From a virus, in IMG/VR virus record IMGVR_UViG_3300037486_000490, positions 28,501 to 92,500 of that record: a DNA stretch of 64,000 bases. One strand, 5' to 3'. The position numbers and the translations under genes were made by a program. Under the pieces are notes generated by a model. The model saw only the letters and a list, made by a program, of their open reading frames with translations. It ran no database searches and had not been told where the DNA came from. Below are positions 27,253-34,272 of this stretch, in pieces (positions within the stretch are counted from its first letter, which is position 1; each line of letters starts with the position of its first letter).

Positions 27253-28449
27253 ATGCCCAGCATTAAAGTCAGAAAGTATGGAAACTCGGTTTACGTGATC
27301 TATGTTCATCGTAACCAAAAACTGAAAGTTTACACCGGGGTAAAGGTCGATGACCTGCATTGGAACCTGTCTGTCCCGAGGAAGAGCTGTCCCAACTACG
27401 ACAATGTGCTTGCCCAAATTAACCAGATGGAAACACGCCTTCTGAACGCTTCCATGAAGGTACGTACGATGGGTATAGACCCGACAGTTGACAGGGTGAG
27501 GATGGAGCTTAAAGCACAGGAGGTGGTAAAGGAAGCGGAGAAACCCTTCTGGGAAATATACAACACCTATCTCCTTACGCGCACCTTCAAACCTCCGACA
27601 CGCCAAAAGGTGGAGATCCATAAGAAGATGCTGCAGTTCTTCTGCACCTGGTCGGGCTATGAGTTCGATATAAAGACCTGGGACAAGCTCGCCTTTGGCA
27701 GGTTGATACAATACCTATTGTTCACACAGAAGATGGCAGACTCAACTATAGACCGGTTGGTAAGAGGTGTGAAAGCTTTTCTCCGGTTTGCTTATCCTAC
27801 GGTTGACCTGTCGTGGATGAAGTACAAACTCCTGAGTACTGAAGAGACCGTGGTGGCACTTTCGGATGGGGAGCTTAAGTATCTTATCGACGCTGACCTC
27901 GGCGGTTACCTGGAGAAGACCAGGGACCTATTCGTGTTCCTCGCCACTACCGGTATGCGCTTTTCAGATAGCCAGCTGTTCAATCCGACCTGGGTAACCG
28001 AGGAACAGATACTGGAATTCAACCAGCATAAGACCGGCGGGAAAGCTTATCCTCCCTTATACGAGGTATCCCGCAGGATCCTCTCCAAGTACAACGGTAT
28101 ACCTCCCCAGATCTCCAACCAGAAGTTCAATGATTACCTGAAAGTCCTGTTTGAGGAGCTTAAGTTCTCCAGATCCATTACCTCTAACATCGTCCGCAAT
28201 AAGGTTGTATTCACCTCAGTTGCCCCATTAAGTGAGGTAATCTCCTCACATACAGCGCGTCGTACATTTATTTCTCTCTGCCTGTCCCATGGAATACCGA
28301 TCCAGGATGTGATGAAAATGTCTGGTCACGCCGATTATAAGTCCATGAGACCCTATATCCGAGTCACCCGTCAGCACCTTCGTACAGTAGCCGATAGGTG
28401 GAATCCCGGGGCAACTGTAGAAGGATCAGGAAGTTCGGGAGGTTTGTAA
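27253..28449 (+). CDS. int: Tyrosine integrase
   Basis: 398 residues. An arm-binding N-terminal domain (MPSIKVRKYGNSVYVIYVHR) and SAM-like core (residues about 95-185) precede the catalytic domain: Arg in TGMRFSD (about 234), Lys in QHKTGG (about 260), HTARR (about 333), GH (about 358) and the nucleophile Tyr in RPYIRVT (about 367). All key residues are present. The adjacent tRNA-derived site and repeats fit site-specific integration. It is transcribed away from the late block. Integrases are rare in crAss-like phages, common in temperate Bacteroidetes elements. Confidence 0.92.
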   Translation: MPSIKVRKYGNSVYVIYVHRNQKLKVYTGVKVDDLHWNLSVPRKSCPNYDNVLAQINQMETRLLNASMKVRTMGIDPTVDRVRMELKAQEVVKEAEKPFWEIYNTYLLTRTFKPPTRQKVEIHKKMLQFFCTWSGYEFDIKTWDKLAFGRLIQYLLFTQKMADSTIDRLVRGVKAFLRFAYPTVDLSWMKYKLLSTEETVVALSDGELKYLIDADLGGYLEKTRDLFVFLATTGMRFSDSQLFNPTWVTEEQILEFNQHKTGGKAYPPLYEVSRRILSKYNGIPPQISNQKFNDYLKVLFEELKFSRSITSNIVRNKVVFTSVAPLSEVISSHTARRTFISLCLSHGIPIQDVMKMSGHADYKSMRPYIRVTRQHLRTVADRWNPGATVEGSGSSGGL

Positions 28450-28574
28450 AAGTTAATATCATTGTTAATAAATATAAGGTAAAATGCTTGTTATTCAAAT
28501 TTTTTTTTATGTCAATGTATATTAACTAATATATGAATATATCTATACCTTATGATGTACAAATGTACATGTCT
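28450..28574. other. A+T-rich gap between convergent genes
   Basis: About 125 bases of A+T-rich DNA between the integrase stop and the end of the minus-strand gene at 28575. It has a run of T residues near 28500 and an ATGTACAaatgTACAT-like inverted repeat at about 28554-28570. Terminator for one or both genes is possible; no strong GC hairpin is seen. Confidence 0.4.
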
Positions 28575-29015
28575 CTAATCCTCCTCGTCCTCCTCAAAAT
28601 CTTCTTCATCATCATCATCGAAAGGTTCCTCAGGCTCACATCCGGGTATAGTATCCAGGCGGGACAAGTCTATATATCGGGGATTGGTAATCTGGAATCC
28701 GCCGGATATCTCATCGATTTTCATCATCGTTGAGAGTATGGTGATAGGGGAGAAGATGATTATGGGAAAGGTGAGCAGAGTACGGTTCTTATCTCTTATT
28801 ACGCTATAGATGGCATCTTCCTTAATGAATGGGGCTGGAAAGTAGGGTAAGGAAGAGGATACCCAGTCCAGGATAGAATCGTCAGGTCTGCCATTACGCA
28901 TCAGCTGATCCTTGATAGTCTTACCCATATTACGAGAAACCTGGATAGCTATCGTAAAGTTCTTACGATTGAGGATATCCTGCGCATTCGCCATCACAAT
29001 CTTACTTGCTCGCAT
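28575..29015 (-). CDS. Unrecognised protein with strongly acidic tail
   Basis: 146 residues (an internal start at 28994 is possible). The body is beta/alpha mixed with a hydrophobic stretch (TLLTFPIIIFSPITI), and the last 18 residues are almost all Asp and Glu. Its start overlaps the end of the winged-helix gene by 14 bases, so the two are coupled. Acidic tails often mimic DNA or bind basic proteins; no family recognised. Confidence 0.65.
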   Translation of the reverse strand: MRASKIVMANAQDILNRKNFTIAIQVSRNMGKTIKDQLMRNGRPDDSILDWVSSSLPYFPAPFIKEDAIYSVIRDKNRTLLTFPIIIFSPITILSTMMKIDEISGGFQITNPRYIDLSRLDTIPGCEPEEPFDDDDEEDFEEDEED

Positions 29016-29382
29016 CTGTTATAGAGAATTTACCAAAAGGTTTTTCCAAATAGTATTTCAACTTATACTCAAAGGCTTTCCGGTCCTTATTGACGTAATA
29101 CCGCTCAAGTATTATCGGGATATCCGCGATGCTATAGTCTAACCTTCCTACAAGGATTATAAGCCCCGCGCGCGTGAGGCGGTCAAGGGACTTGTCCAAC
29201 GTCCTTCTCCCCAGTCTCAACTCCCTCTCCAGCGCTCTCTTGCACAGGGAGATCCTGTTCTTTCTACTCCTTCCTACCAGCAGCAGCATCTTCTCAAATA
29301 CTGCTGCATCATCGAGCGTCCATTGAGATTGAACATGCTGAAGCTCACTGAAAGCTATAGACAAATTTAAGCTTTTATGCAT
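29002..29382 (-). CDS. Winged-helix regulator or replication-initiator-like protein
   Basis: 126 residues from the ATG at 29382. The region ISLCKRALERELRLGRRTLDKSLDRLTRAGLIILVG is a clear helix-turn-helix followed by the wing. It is divergent from the ribbon-helix-helix gene at 29492, with about 110 bases of shared control region containing CAACcattGTTG at 29400. This arrangement is typical of a lysis-lysogeny or early control switch. Its exact operator is not known. Confidence 0.7.
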   Translation of the reverse strand: MHKSLNLSIAFSELQHVQSQWTLDDAAVFEKMLLLVGRSRKNRISLCKRALERELRLGRRTLDKSLDRLTRAGLIILVGRLDYSIADIPIILERYYVNKDRKAFEYKLKYYLEKPFGKFSITDASK

Positions 29383-29441
29383 AATATTATGTTGAATAAA
29401 CAACCATTGTTGATAACTAACGCAATTTAAACAGAATAATA

Positions 29442-29473
29442 TTTGGTTTGTATAAACCTATCGTATATATTTG
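29442..29473 (+). promoter_or_regulatory. Bacteroidetes-type promoter for RHH gene
   Basis: TTTG at 29442-29445, 20 bases, then TATATTTG at 29466-29473 match the Bacteroidetes -33/-7 consensus (TTTG, 19-21, TAnnTTTG) exactly. The ATG of the next gene is at 29492. Confidence 0.8.
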
Positions 29474-29491
29474 CAACGTAAAAATTGATGA

Positions 29492-29740
29492 ATGGACATA
29501 CCAATTAAAGAAAAAAGAAACAGTCTCCTGGTGATAAGACTCACCGAGAGCGAAATGCAAATAGTACGAGCTTTTAAAAAGTCCAATCAGTTGATCAATA
29601 TATCTCATATTGTTCGTGAACATCTGCTTAAGGTAATTGCCGAGTGTACAAATGTACAACTTTCCGAAGAGAAATCCTCAACAGGAAATTCCAAGGACTG
29701 GATATGGATCAATCCTATCGAGGTAGTAGCCAATAAGTAG
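29492..29740 (+). CDS. Ribbon-helix-helix regulator
   Basis: 82 residues. NSLLVIRLTESEMQIVRAFK begins with the short beta strand of Arc/CopG proteins, followed by two helices (ISHIVREHLLKVI). The rest is a short polar tail. It has its own consensus promoter and is divergent from the winged-helix gene, suggesting a paired genetic switch that also sets expression of the RNA-rich early region downstream. Confidence 0.75.
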   Translation: MDIPIKEKRNSLLVIRLTESEMQIVRAFKKSNQLINISHIVREHLLKVIAECTNVQLSEEKSSTGNSKDWIWINPIEVVANK

Positions 29741-29767
29741 AAGTACGGTTGCCATTCAGTTCTTTGA

Positions 29768-29880
29768 CATGTGGGTATCGGTTGTCTCGCTCTTGAGTGA
29801 GCGAGGGGACCAGGAGGACAAACCGGTGCGAAGACCACCGCAGCGCAAATAGGGCGAAACCCTTCAATACCGAACGATGA
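29768..29880 (+). ncRNA. Structured RNA candidate 1
   Basis: No gene fits here, but stems are dense: a closing GGTAT (29774-29778) / ATACC (29867-29871); a seven-base-pair hairpin CTCGCTC / GAGCGAG (29786-29805); CGGTG-cgaagac-CACCG (29824-29840) with a seven-base loop; GGG-cgaaa-CCC (29852-29862). A terminator follows at 29906. The layout, one outer stem enclosing three hairpins, is RNA-like. It may be a small RNA from the upstream promoter. No known family recognised. Confidence 0.5.
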
Positions 29881-29905
29881 TGCTAATTAACGAAAATTTA
29901 TACAA

Positions 29906-29934
29906 GAGAGGGGGTTAACTCCCCCCTCTTCTTT
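29906..29934 (+). terminator. Rho-independent terminator
   Basis: AGAGGGGG (29907-29914), loop, CCCCCTCT (29922-29929), then TCTTT. It closes the transcript containing the ribbon-helix-helix gene and structured RNA candidate 1. Confidence 0.8.
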
Positions 29935-29945
29935 AAAAGATTCTG

Positions 29946-30218
29946 ATGGTAAAAACCTTATTGACAATAGGCAACCGGGTCATGGTAACCTGGGGACAAC
30001 CCCACTTCGATTACCTGGAACCAAACAAACTTAAGGACCTTAAGCCGGAGCTGGTAGGGAAGGTTGGAACTATTCTGGACTTTCACCCTATGAAGGGGTA
30101 CAAGGTGCTGATAGACACTTCTCTTCCGATAGCAGGCAATAACCTCTTCTGGTTCAACGCGAACTGTATACGTCGACTCTCCTTCATAGAGAGCGTTATC
30201 GACTGGATAAAAAACTAA
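29946..30218 (+). CDS. Small SH3/KOW-like protein
   Basis: 90 residues, beta-rich (IGNRVMVTW, VGKVGTILDFHPMKGYKVLID), resembling a KOW or SH3-like barrel. It is the first gene after the terminator at 29906 and begins a plus-strand run of small early genes. Function unknown. Confidence 0.65.
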   Translation: MVKTLLTIGNRVMVTWGQPHFDYLEPNKLKDLKPELVGKVGTILDFHPMKGYKVLIDTSLPIAGNNLFWFNANCIRRLSFIESVIDWIKN

Positions 30219-30227
30219 ATCAATACA

Positions 30228-30497
30228 ATGACTGAAGATGCATTTACAAAACCCCGGGTCATCATCTTCCCGGGGATCCCCGATAAGACCGGCGGATACC
30301 GAACCTTGAACAACAAGCCTCTTGCGCACAGGACGGCTTTTTATTGCAAGGTCATAAAAGGTGATGAGAACATGGGCGAAGTGTTCACTCCCGAAGAGAT
30401 AGACTATATCATTAAGGACTATGTAGTGAACAAGCTCAACAAGGAATTGGTGAGTAAATCTTTGAGGGATATTATCGTCCATATAAACAACTCATGA
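30228..30497 (+). CDS. Unrecognised small early protein
   Basis: 89 residues: an N-terminal beta part (VIIFPGIPDKTGGYRTL) and a C-terminal helical part (FTPEEIDYIIKDYVVNKLNKE). The same layout (FPG, then LSPEETSFLVKK) is seen in the gene at 32040-32330, so the two may be distant paralogs. It overlaps the next gene by 4 bases. Confidence 0.65.
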   Translation: MTEDAFTKPRVIIFPGIPDKTGGYRTLNNKPLAHRTAFYCKVIKGDENMGEVFTPEEIDYIIKDYVVNKLNKELVSKSLRDIIVHINNS

Positions 30498-30763
30498 GTA
30501 TCAAACATCTTATGAAAGATCTACTTCCTTCCGACCTTCCTTTTCCAAAAAAAGCTGACGACCTCATTGGGCGGGTTATTCCATGTCCCCACCCCAATTG
30601 TGGTACGATGCTGGATATAGGAAGCGGAGGAGTAGAACATTTTGGACATCGTCACATATTCAAGATGAGTCTGGAGGAGCTGTTTCAGATGACCTTATGG
30701 GGTAATAAGATAGATCGCCTGCTATGGTTTGGCAATAAAACACAATCTCATAATAACACTTAA
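30494..30763 (+). CDS. Small zinc-binding-like protein
   Basis: 89 residues. CPHPNCG and then VEHFGHRH give Cys-x4-Cys and His-x3-His spacing that could bind one zinc ion. The C-terminal half is helical. It overlaps the previous stop by 4 bases. Probably a small early regulator or host-takeover protein; no family recognised. Confidence 0.65.
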   Translation: MSIKHLMKDLLPSDLPFPKKADDLIGRVIPCPHPNCGTMLDIGSGGVEHFGHRHIFKMSLEELFQMTLWGNKIDRLLWFGNKTQSHNNT

Positions 30764-30765
30764 AG

Positions 30766-30810
30766 ATGGCAAAGAAAACAAAAGGCAAGGGTAAAGGCAA
30801 AAGTTGCTGA
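30766..30810 (+). CDS. Possible 14-residue basic peptide
   Basis: A tiny frame (MAKKTKGKGKGKSC) starts two bases after the previous stop. Very Lys/Gly-rich and adjacent to a tRNA gene. It could be a real leader-size peptide or chance. Confidence 0.25.
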   Translation: MAKKTKGKGKGKSC

Positions 30811-30822
30811 CCCTTTGGTAAA

Positions 30823-30896
30823 TGCGGGGTGGTAGTAGTGGTTAACTCGCGAGCCCCATAAGCTCGAGATCGTAGATTCGAATTCTACCCCCGCAA
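30823..30896 (+). tRNA. tRNA, anticodon CAU (Met or Ile2)
   Basis: Acceptor stem TGCGGGG / CCCCGCA, anticodon stem CGAGC / GCTCG with loop CCCATAA (anticodon CAT; base 33 is C, not the usual T), T-arm GTAGA-TTCGAAT-TCTAC and discriminator A. CCA is not encoded. Met or lysidine-type Ile identity cannot be told by eye. It lies just upstream of the HNH gene. Confidence 0.85.
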
Positions 30897-30911
30897 CTAA
30901 GATAAATATGT

Positions 30912-31415
30912 ATGAGTAAACGAGCAGCAAAAATAGCAATAGAAAAAGGATTTTACATTGATGATGCTGGGGAGGTATGGATCAATGGACGTCCTAAAGT
31001 CACTTCCCTTCGTAAAGGGTATAAGCGATTTACTATTAGGGATGCAGAAAGCAGAATGATTCCAGTTTTAGTACATCAACTACAAGCACTCCAGACGTAC
31101 GGAGATGAGTACTTAAAACTTGGTGTTGTAGCCAGACATCTTGATAATAATCCTCTTAACAATTTTAAAGCAAATATTGCCATTGGCACTGCCCACGATA
31201 ATGCAATGGATAATCCAAAGGAGGATAGGATAGCCCGGGCAACTCATGCTGCGTCTTTTAATAGGGCATTCACTGATAGCATAGTTGCTGATATCAAACG
31301 GGATAGAATAGACGGTATGACCTACAGACAACTCATCTTGAAGTACAATACTTCAAAGGGTACGTTGTCTTTCCTGTTTAACTTTTCAAGTTACTACAAA
31401 CGAATAGAAGTATAA
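30912..31415 (+). CDS. HNH homing-type endonuclease
   Basis: 167 residues. LVHQLQALQTYGD, RHLDNNPLNNFKANIAIGT and HDNAMDNP (about residues 56-98) form the HNH_3 pattern of homing endonucleases. The C-terminal part (MTYRQLILKYNTSKGTLSFL) is a helix-turn-helix-like DNA-recognition module. It sits between two tRNA-like genes, a usual location for such elements, and probably moved here by homing. Free-standing, not in an intron that I can see. Confidence 0.8.
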   Translation: MSKRAAKIAIEKGFYIDDAGEVWINGRPKVTSLRKGYKRFTIRDAESRMIPVLVHQLQALQTYGDEYLKLGVVARHLDNNPLNNFKANIAIGTAHDNAMDNPKEDRIARATHAASFNRAFTDSIVADIKRDRIDGMTYRQLILKYNTSKGTLSFLFNFSSYYKRIEV

Positions 31416-31420
31416 TGGTG

Positions 31421-31488
31421 ACCCTCTTAGTTTAATGGTAGAATCCCGGTTTAGCTGGGAGATGCGAGTCCGACTCTCGCAGAGGGTT
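31421..31488 (+). tRNA. tRNA-like gene, short, best-fit anticodon UUA
   Basis: Acceptor ACCCTCT / AGAGGGT and T-arm GCGAG-TCCGACT-CTCGC are good. The middle can fold as TCCCG-GTTTAGC-TGGGA, whose loop places TTA at the anticodon, which would read UAA. Only about 68 bases long, with a weak D-stem and a three-base variable region, so it may be degenerate or unusual. Amino acid identity not assigned. Confidence 0.55.
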
Positions 31489-31506
31489 CTAACTAAATCA
31501 ACAAAA

Positions 31507-32043
31507 ATGCAAATTTTACTTGACATGGATGGAGTCCTCTCGGACTTTACATCCGGCGCACTTGATGCGCTGAATAAGAAATACAACAAGCGCCATACAA
31601 TTGTCTCCTACGCTGCTGATTATGGCAAGTGGGACATAGCATCGCTATACGGTATAACGGACAAAGAGTTATGGTCAGTTATTAAACAGACCGAGGGGTT
31701 CTGGATGAGCTTAAAGCCACTTCCATGGTTCAGGGAGCTCTACGCTGCTCTTGCAGAGAGGGGAGAGGTGACCATACTCACTACCCCGTCCTGGGATCCT
31801 GATTGTGCTAAACAGAAGCTCCAGTGGTTGAAGATGTATCTGGGAGTGAACTCTGAGGCGGTGATGATGGGTGCTCGCAAGGAGCTACTGGCTGGTAATG
31901 GGTTACTGATAGATGACAGCGAGGCTAACTTCAAAAGGTTCATCATTGCCGGTGGTGATGCGGTGTTGGTACCGAGCAACTGGAACACGATAGAGATAAG
32001 TTTCCTTGATGTGTGGAACGAGATTGAAAGGGTGATGGGATGA
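31507..32043 (+). CDS. 5'(3')-deoxyribonucleotidase-like HAD phosphatase
   Basis: 178 residues from the ATG at 31507; a longer frame would run through the tRNA. The HAD motifs are DMDGVLSDF (nucleophile Asp at about 6), TILTTPSWDPD (motif II Thr) and LLIDDSEANF (motif IV Asp pair), as in the phage NT5C family. It removes phosphate from dNMPs, helping balance nucleotide pools. It overlaps the next gene by 4 bases. Confidence 0.8.
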   Translation: MQILLDMDGVLSDFTSGALDALNKKYNKRHTIVSYAADYGKWDIASLYGITDKELWSVIKQTEGFWMSLKPLPWFRELYAALAERGEVTILTTPSWDPDCAKQKLQWLKMYLGVNSEAVMMGARKELLAGNGLLIDDSEANFKRFIIAGGDAVLVPSNWNTIEISFLDVWNEIERVMG

Positions 32044-32330
32044 GCGCAGAATTATACAGACCTATAGAATTAACTTTTCCAGGGTATCGTGATCCTATTA
32101 CCGGATTGTGCTACACCTTGGATGGTAAGAGACAATTGACTCCTGGAACTAACAAGTACACTTTGTATTTTGGAGAAGGCATAGTGCTATCTCCGGAGGA
32201 GACGAGTTTCCTTGTTAAAAAGGTAACAAGACTTGAATCGCACTACAGAGCTATAAATCATGACGTTCAGAGACTCGCAACATTATTGCGGGATAATGAA
32301 TATAACGGTATGAGGGATATTTTGCTATGA
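32040..32330 (+). CDS. Unrecognised small early protein
   Basis: 96 residues. Layout resembles 30228-30497: an FPG-containing beta start, then LSPEETSFLVKKVTRLES and a helical end. It overlaps both neighbours by 4 bases, so all three are one translational unit with the nucleotidase. Function unknown. Confidence 0.65.
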   Translation: MSAELYRPIELTFPGYRDPITGLCYTLDGKRQLTPGTNKYTLYFGEGIVLSPEETSFLVKKVTRLESHYRAINHDVQRLATLLRDNEYNGMRDILL

Positions 32331-32572
32331 GCTGGTTCATTATTACTACCGACACTGGTACGATATATATGGGTGAGGAGAACATGAGATTGTTTGATAA
32401 GGCTTGTAAAGAGTATGTTGCTCAATTAAAACAAGAAGAGGAGATGAAGAACTATACAGGAGTGAAGCAGAAAGCAGAGTTGGAGAAGATGATAAGAGAG
32501 TACGGTCAGTCTGCCTGGTATAGAAGGTTATGGAGATATATTCAAATGAGTTTAAAAATACACAAGATATGA
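32327..32572 (+). CDS. Unrecognised small early protein
   Basis: 81 residues: a short beta strand (FIITTDTGTIYMG) and a long charged helix (EYVAQLKQEEEMKNYTGVKQ). ATGA-type overlaps with both neighbours. No family recognised. Confidence 0.6.
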   Translation: MSWFIITTDTGTIYMGEENMRLFDKACKEYVAQLKQEEEMKNYTGVKQKAELEKMIREYGQSAWYRRLWRYIQMSLKIHKI

Positions 32573-32808
32573 GCACAGTAGAAGAATTAAAGCGGGAGTA
32601 TGTAGAAGATCTGATAAGTAGACCGCATACAGCGATAGAGTACAGGGTAGCTCTGGACGATCTGCTGCATAAGCTGCTCCCGAACTCTCAGGAGACTGAG
32701 GAGTTTGCACGGAAGAGATATCCTGCGGGAGCAAGTATGTATATGTTAGGCAAGCAGGTAGGTATTATGAGGGGAGCCTCATGGATACGGGAAAAGATAT
32801 TCGGTTAG
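32569..32808 (+). CDS. Unrecognised small helical protein
   Basis: 79 residues from the ATG at 32569, which overlaps the previous TGA (ATGA); an upstream in-frame start would overlap more. All-helical and charged, ending with a GIMRGASWIREKIFG helix. Last gene before the terminator at 32832. Confidence 0.6.
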   Translation: MSTVEELKREYVEDLISRPHTAIEYRVALDDLLHKLLPNSQETEEFARKRYPAGASMYMLGKQVGIMRGASWIREKIFG

Positions 32809-32831
32809 TTTCATAGTTGTTGATTAGTTGG

Positions 32832-32861
32832 AAAGCGCCCTCAGAGATGGGGGCGTTTTTT
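32832..32861 (+). terminator. Rho-independent terminator
   Basis: Stem CGCCC / GGGCG extended by AAAG/TTTT with a T run of six follows the gene at 32569-32808. It ends the first early transcript unit. Confidence 0.85.
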
Positions 32862-33137
32862 ATCTTCATTTGTCACGTTATTGATGACAGAAACGTGACA
32901 TTCATGATGCAGAATGTAGTTTACAAAGTGTTATACCCGAAGTGGTATAAGTGTGGGGGATTGTGGAAAATCTATACCCGATCGGGTGAGGTGGTGGAAA
33001 AAATTATCCGGAAAATTTTTAGTGGAAAAATTTGTAGTCGGGGAGTGTGTTGAGAGGGTACCTCCTTCCCGACTCCCCCCCTTTAGTTTGAGAGCGGATA
33101 CCCCGTCCTCATTCTAAACCACGCTAAAATTACGACC
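32862..33137. other. Gene-free control region with inverted and GTGGAAAA repeats
   Basis: No convincing gene. It holds an inverted repeat TGTCACGTT / AACGTGACA (about 32872-32901), a second TTATACC-CGAAGT-GGTATAA (about 32931-32950), and three GTGGAAA repeats at 32963, 32994 and 33022 in A+T-rich DNA, two of them next to AAAATT runs. TGTGGAAAA resembles the reverse of a DnaA box (TGTGGATAA). It could be a replication origin, an operator region for 33138-33416, or both. Confidence 0.45.
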
Positions 33138-33416
33138 ATGTCAAAAATCTATTCAGTTATTCAGATTGAAGCTGCACGCAGCTTTGAAAACGGTTCAATG
33201 CAGAGAGCTATCCTTATGGATGCAGAAGGCAACACCACGCATAAGTACTATCCTGAAGGCACACGCACTGTAGGAGAGATAGTCATGCTGCAGGATAGCA
33301 CATACGAAGGAGCACCATGCTTAAAGCACGTTGCAGTCGTTGATGCCGCTCTGCTCACAGCTATGAAGGCTGCCAAGGGTAACCTGACCAAGACAGCAGC
33401 ACAGCTCGTCTTCTAA
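33138..33416 (+). CDS. Unrecognised small early protein
   Basis: 92 residues, mixed alpha/beta (IYSVIQIEAARSFENGSM, GEIVMLQDS). It is followed by a long perfect hairpin at 33422 and is probably well expressed because it has its own upstream control region. Function unknown. Confidence 0.65.
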   Translation: MSKIYSVIQIEAARSFENGSMQRAILMDAEGNTTHKYYPEGTRTVGEIVMLQDSTYEGAPCLKHVAVVDAALLTAMKAAKGNLTKTAAQLVF

Positions 33417-33421
33417 CATAC

Positions 33422-33463
33422 AGCACACAAAGCAAGCGCTTCGCGCTTGCCTTGCTGTGTGCT
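33422..33463 (+). terminator. Long hairpin after 33138-33416
   Basis: An outer stem AGCACACA / TGTGTGCT and inner stem GCAAGCGC / GCGCTTGC with a three-base loop give an almost continuous hairpin six bases after the stop. No T run follows, so it may protect the mRNA end or act as a weak terminator rather than a classical one. Confidence 0.6.
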
Positions 33464-33484
33464 ACACCATACCACTAATCACAT

Positions 33485-33556
33485 ATGGAACGCTGGATCA
33501 TTTACCTCGGACTTTACATGACATGGGCAGATTATCTGCTCTGGGACAGAACTTAG
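33485..33556 (+). CDS. Possible 23-residue aromatic peptide
   Basis: A short frame (MERWIIYLGLYMTWADYLL...) encodes a hydrophobic/aromatic peptide. Its position between two structured elements could mean a leader peptide or simply chance. Confidence 0.25.
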   Translation: MERWIIYLGLYMTWADYLLWDRT

Positions 33557-33583
33557 CTGAGTGTTTGAGTAACGCTCTGTAAC

Positions 33584-33667
33584 AAATGGGAGACACACCG
33601 CAACCGGGCGACGGATGGGTGTGACCGAGTGGTGCGCAGGTCTGGACAACCTGTGTTCTCCCATTTT
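33584..33667 (+). ncRNA. Structured RNA candidate 2, cloverleaf-like
   Basis: A ten-base-pair closing stem AAATGGGAGA (33584-33593) / TCTCCCATTT encloses three arms: CACACC (33594) / GGTGTG (33618) with inner CCG-GGCGA-CGG; a small ACC / GGT arm; and CAGGT-CTGGACA-ACCTG, a five-pair stem with a seven-base loop. This resembles a tRNA-type cloverleaf, but without T-loop or anticodon signature. It is followed by TTTTATATT. Not a recognised family. Confidence 0.5.
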
Positions 33668-33827
33668 ATATTACCAGTCCAAACATCACATATTTATATC
33701 ACTCTAATACTATTTTATCCAATTATGTCAAAATAGTATCATTGATAACCGTACAGTCGGTACACCCTGGGTGAAGAGCTTGAGCCACTTATCAATGTTT
33801 CCTTTGCAACCAACTAAATCAACTAAT

Positions 33828-34049
33828 ATGATAAAGTTCTTAAAAATAACACTTGTAGTATTAATTGTAGCTCTGATACTGCTTACAATTAATATGCTGG
33901 TAACAATTCTCAATCCCAGCAATTACCAGCGTATAGAAGCAGCCAAGAAAGATGGACGCTGGGAGAAATTTGAAACATGTATTGAGTATCATCCAAGCGA
34001 CTACGTATGTGACAGCTGTTGGAATGCTATCATACTCCAAAAGAAATAA
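33828..34049 (+). CDS. Small membrane protein with Cys pair
   Basis: 73 residues from the ATG at 33828. One transmembrane helix (FLKITLVVLIVALILLTINMLV) is followed by a soluble tail with CIEYHPSDYVCDSC. Three Cys could bind metal or form disulfides. An anchored early protein; possibly superinfection exclusion, but unproven. Confidence 0.6.
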   Translation: MIKFLKITLVVLIVALILLTINMLVTILNPSNYQRIEAAKKDGRWEKFETCIEYHPSDYVCDSCWNAIILQKK

Positions 34050-34051
34050 TC

Positions 34052-34177
34052 ATGGAAGAGATTAAGTCACAGTTAACCCACCTAACAGTAGGGGAGCTTG
34101 AAGAGCTTGTAAAGTTTATCAACAAAATGCTCATAGCTCGTATCTTCCAAAGACAATCGCCCTTGCATCAGCTCTAA
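34052..34177 (+). CDS. Small helical protein, 41 residues
   Basis: Starts two bases after the previous stop. The peptide (MEEIKSQLTHLTVGELEELV...) has strong helical periodicity and plausible composition. Probably real because of tight spacing, but too short to identify. Confidence 0.5.
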   Translation: MEEIKSQLTHLTVGELEELVKFINKMLIARIFQRQSPLHQL

Positions 34178-34272
34178 TGCGTCACGCGTAGTGATAGCCA
34201 CTGTCTGGTGTAGGGCATTTATACCAGGTCGATGGGCTCATAACCATTGTAATGACGAGATCCTGGTAACAT
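34178..34272. other. Hairpin-rich spacer before tRNA-like RNA
   Basis: Nested complementary segments: TCAC-gcgta-GTGA near 34184; CTGGTGTA / TACCAG around 34202-34224; TACCAGG (34219) / CCTGGTA (34262) enclosing ATGG-GCTCATAA-CCAT. The GCTCATAA loop resembles a Met anticodon loop, but no D- or T-arm is present. Probably part of the RNA that contains the tRNA-like element. Confidence 0.4.

Noticed and set aside
27019-27711. 230-residue minus-strand frame across the attP site and integrase start
   Set aside because: It lies antisense to the integrase, which has all catalytic motifs, and shows no recognisable domain.
32817-33053. 78-residue plus-strand frame
   Set aside because: It contains a Rho-independent terminator and repeats of the control region, so translation is unlikely.
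34190-34270. A possible tRNA-Met with loop GCTCATAA
   Set aside because: No D-arm or TTCGA T-arm can be formed; it is better explained as part of a hairpin-rich RNA.
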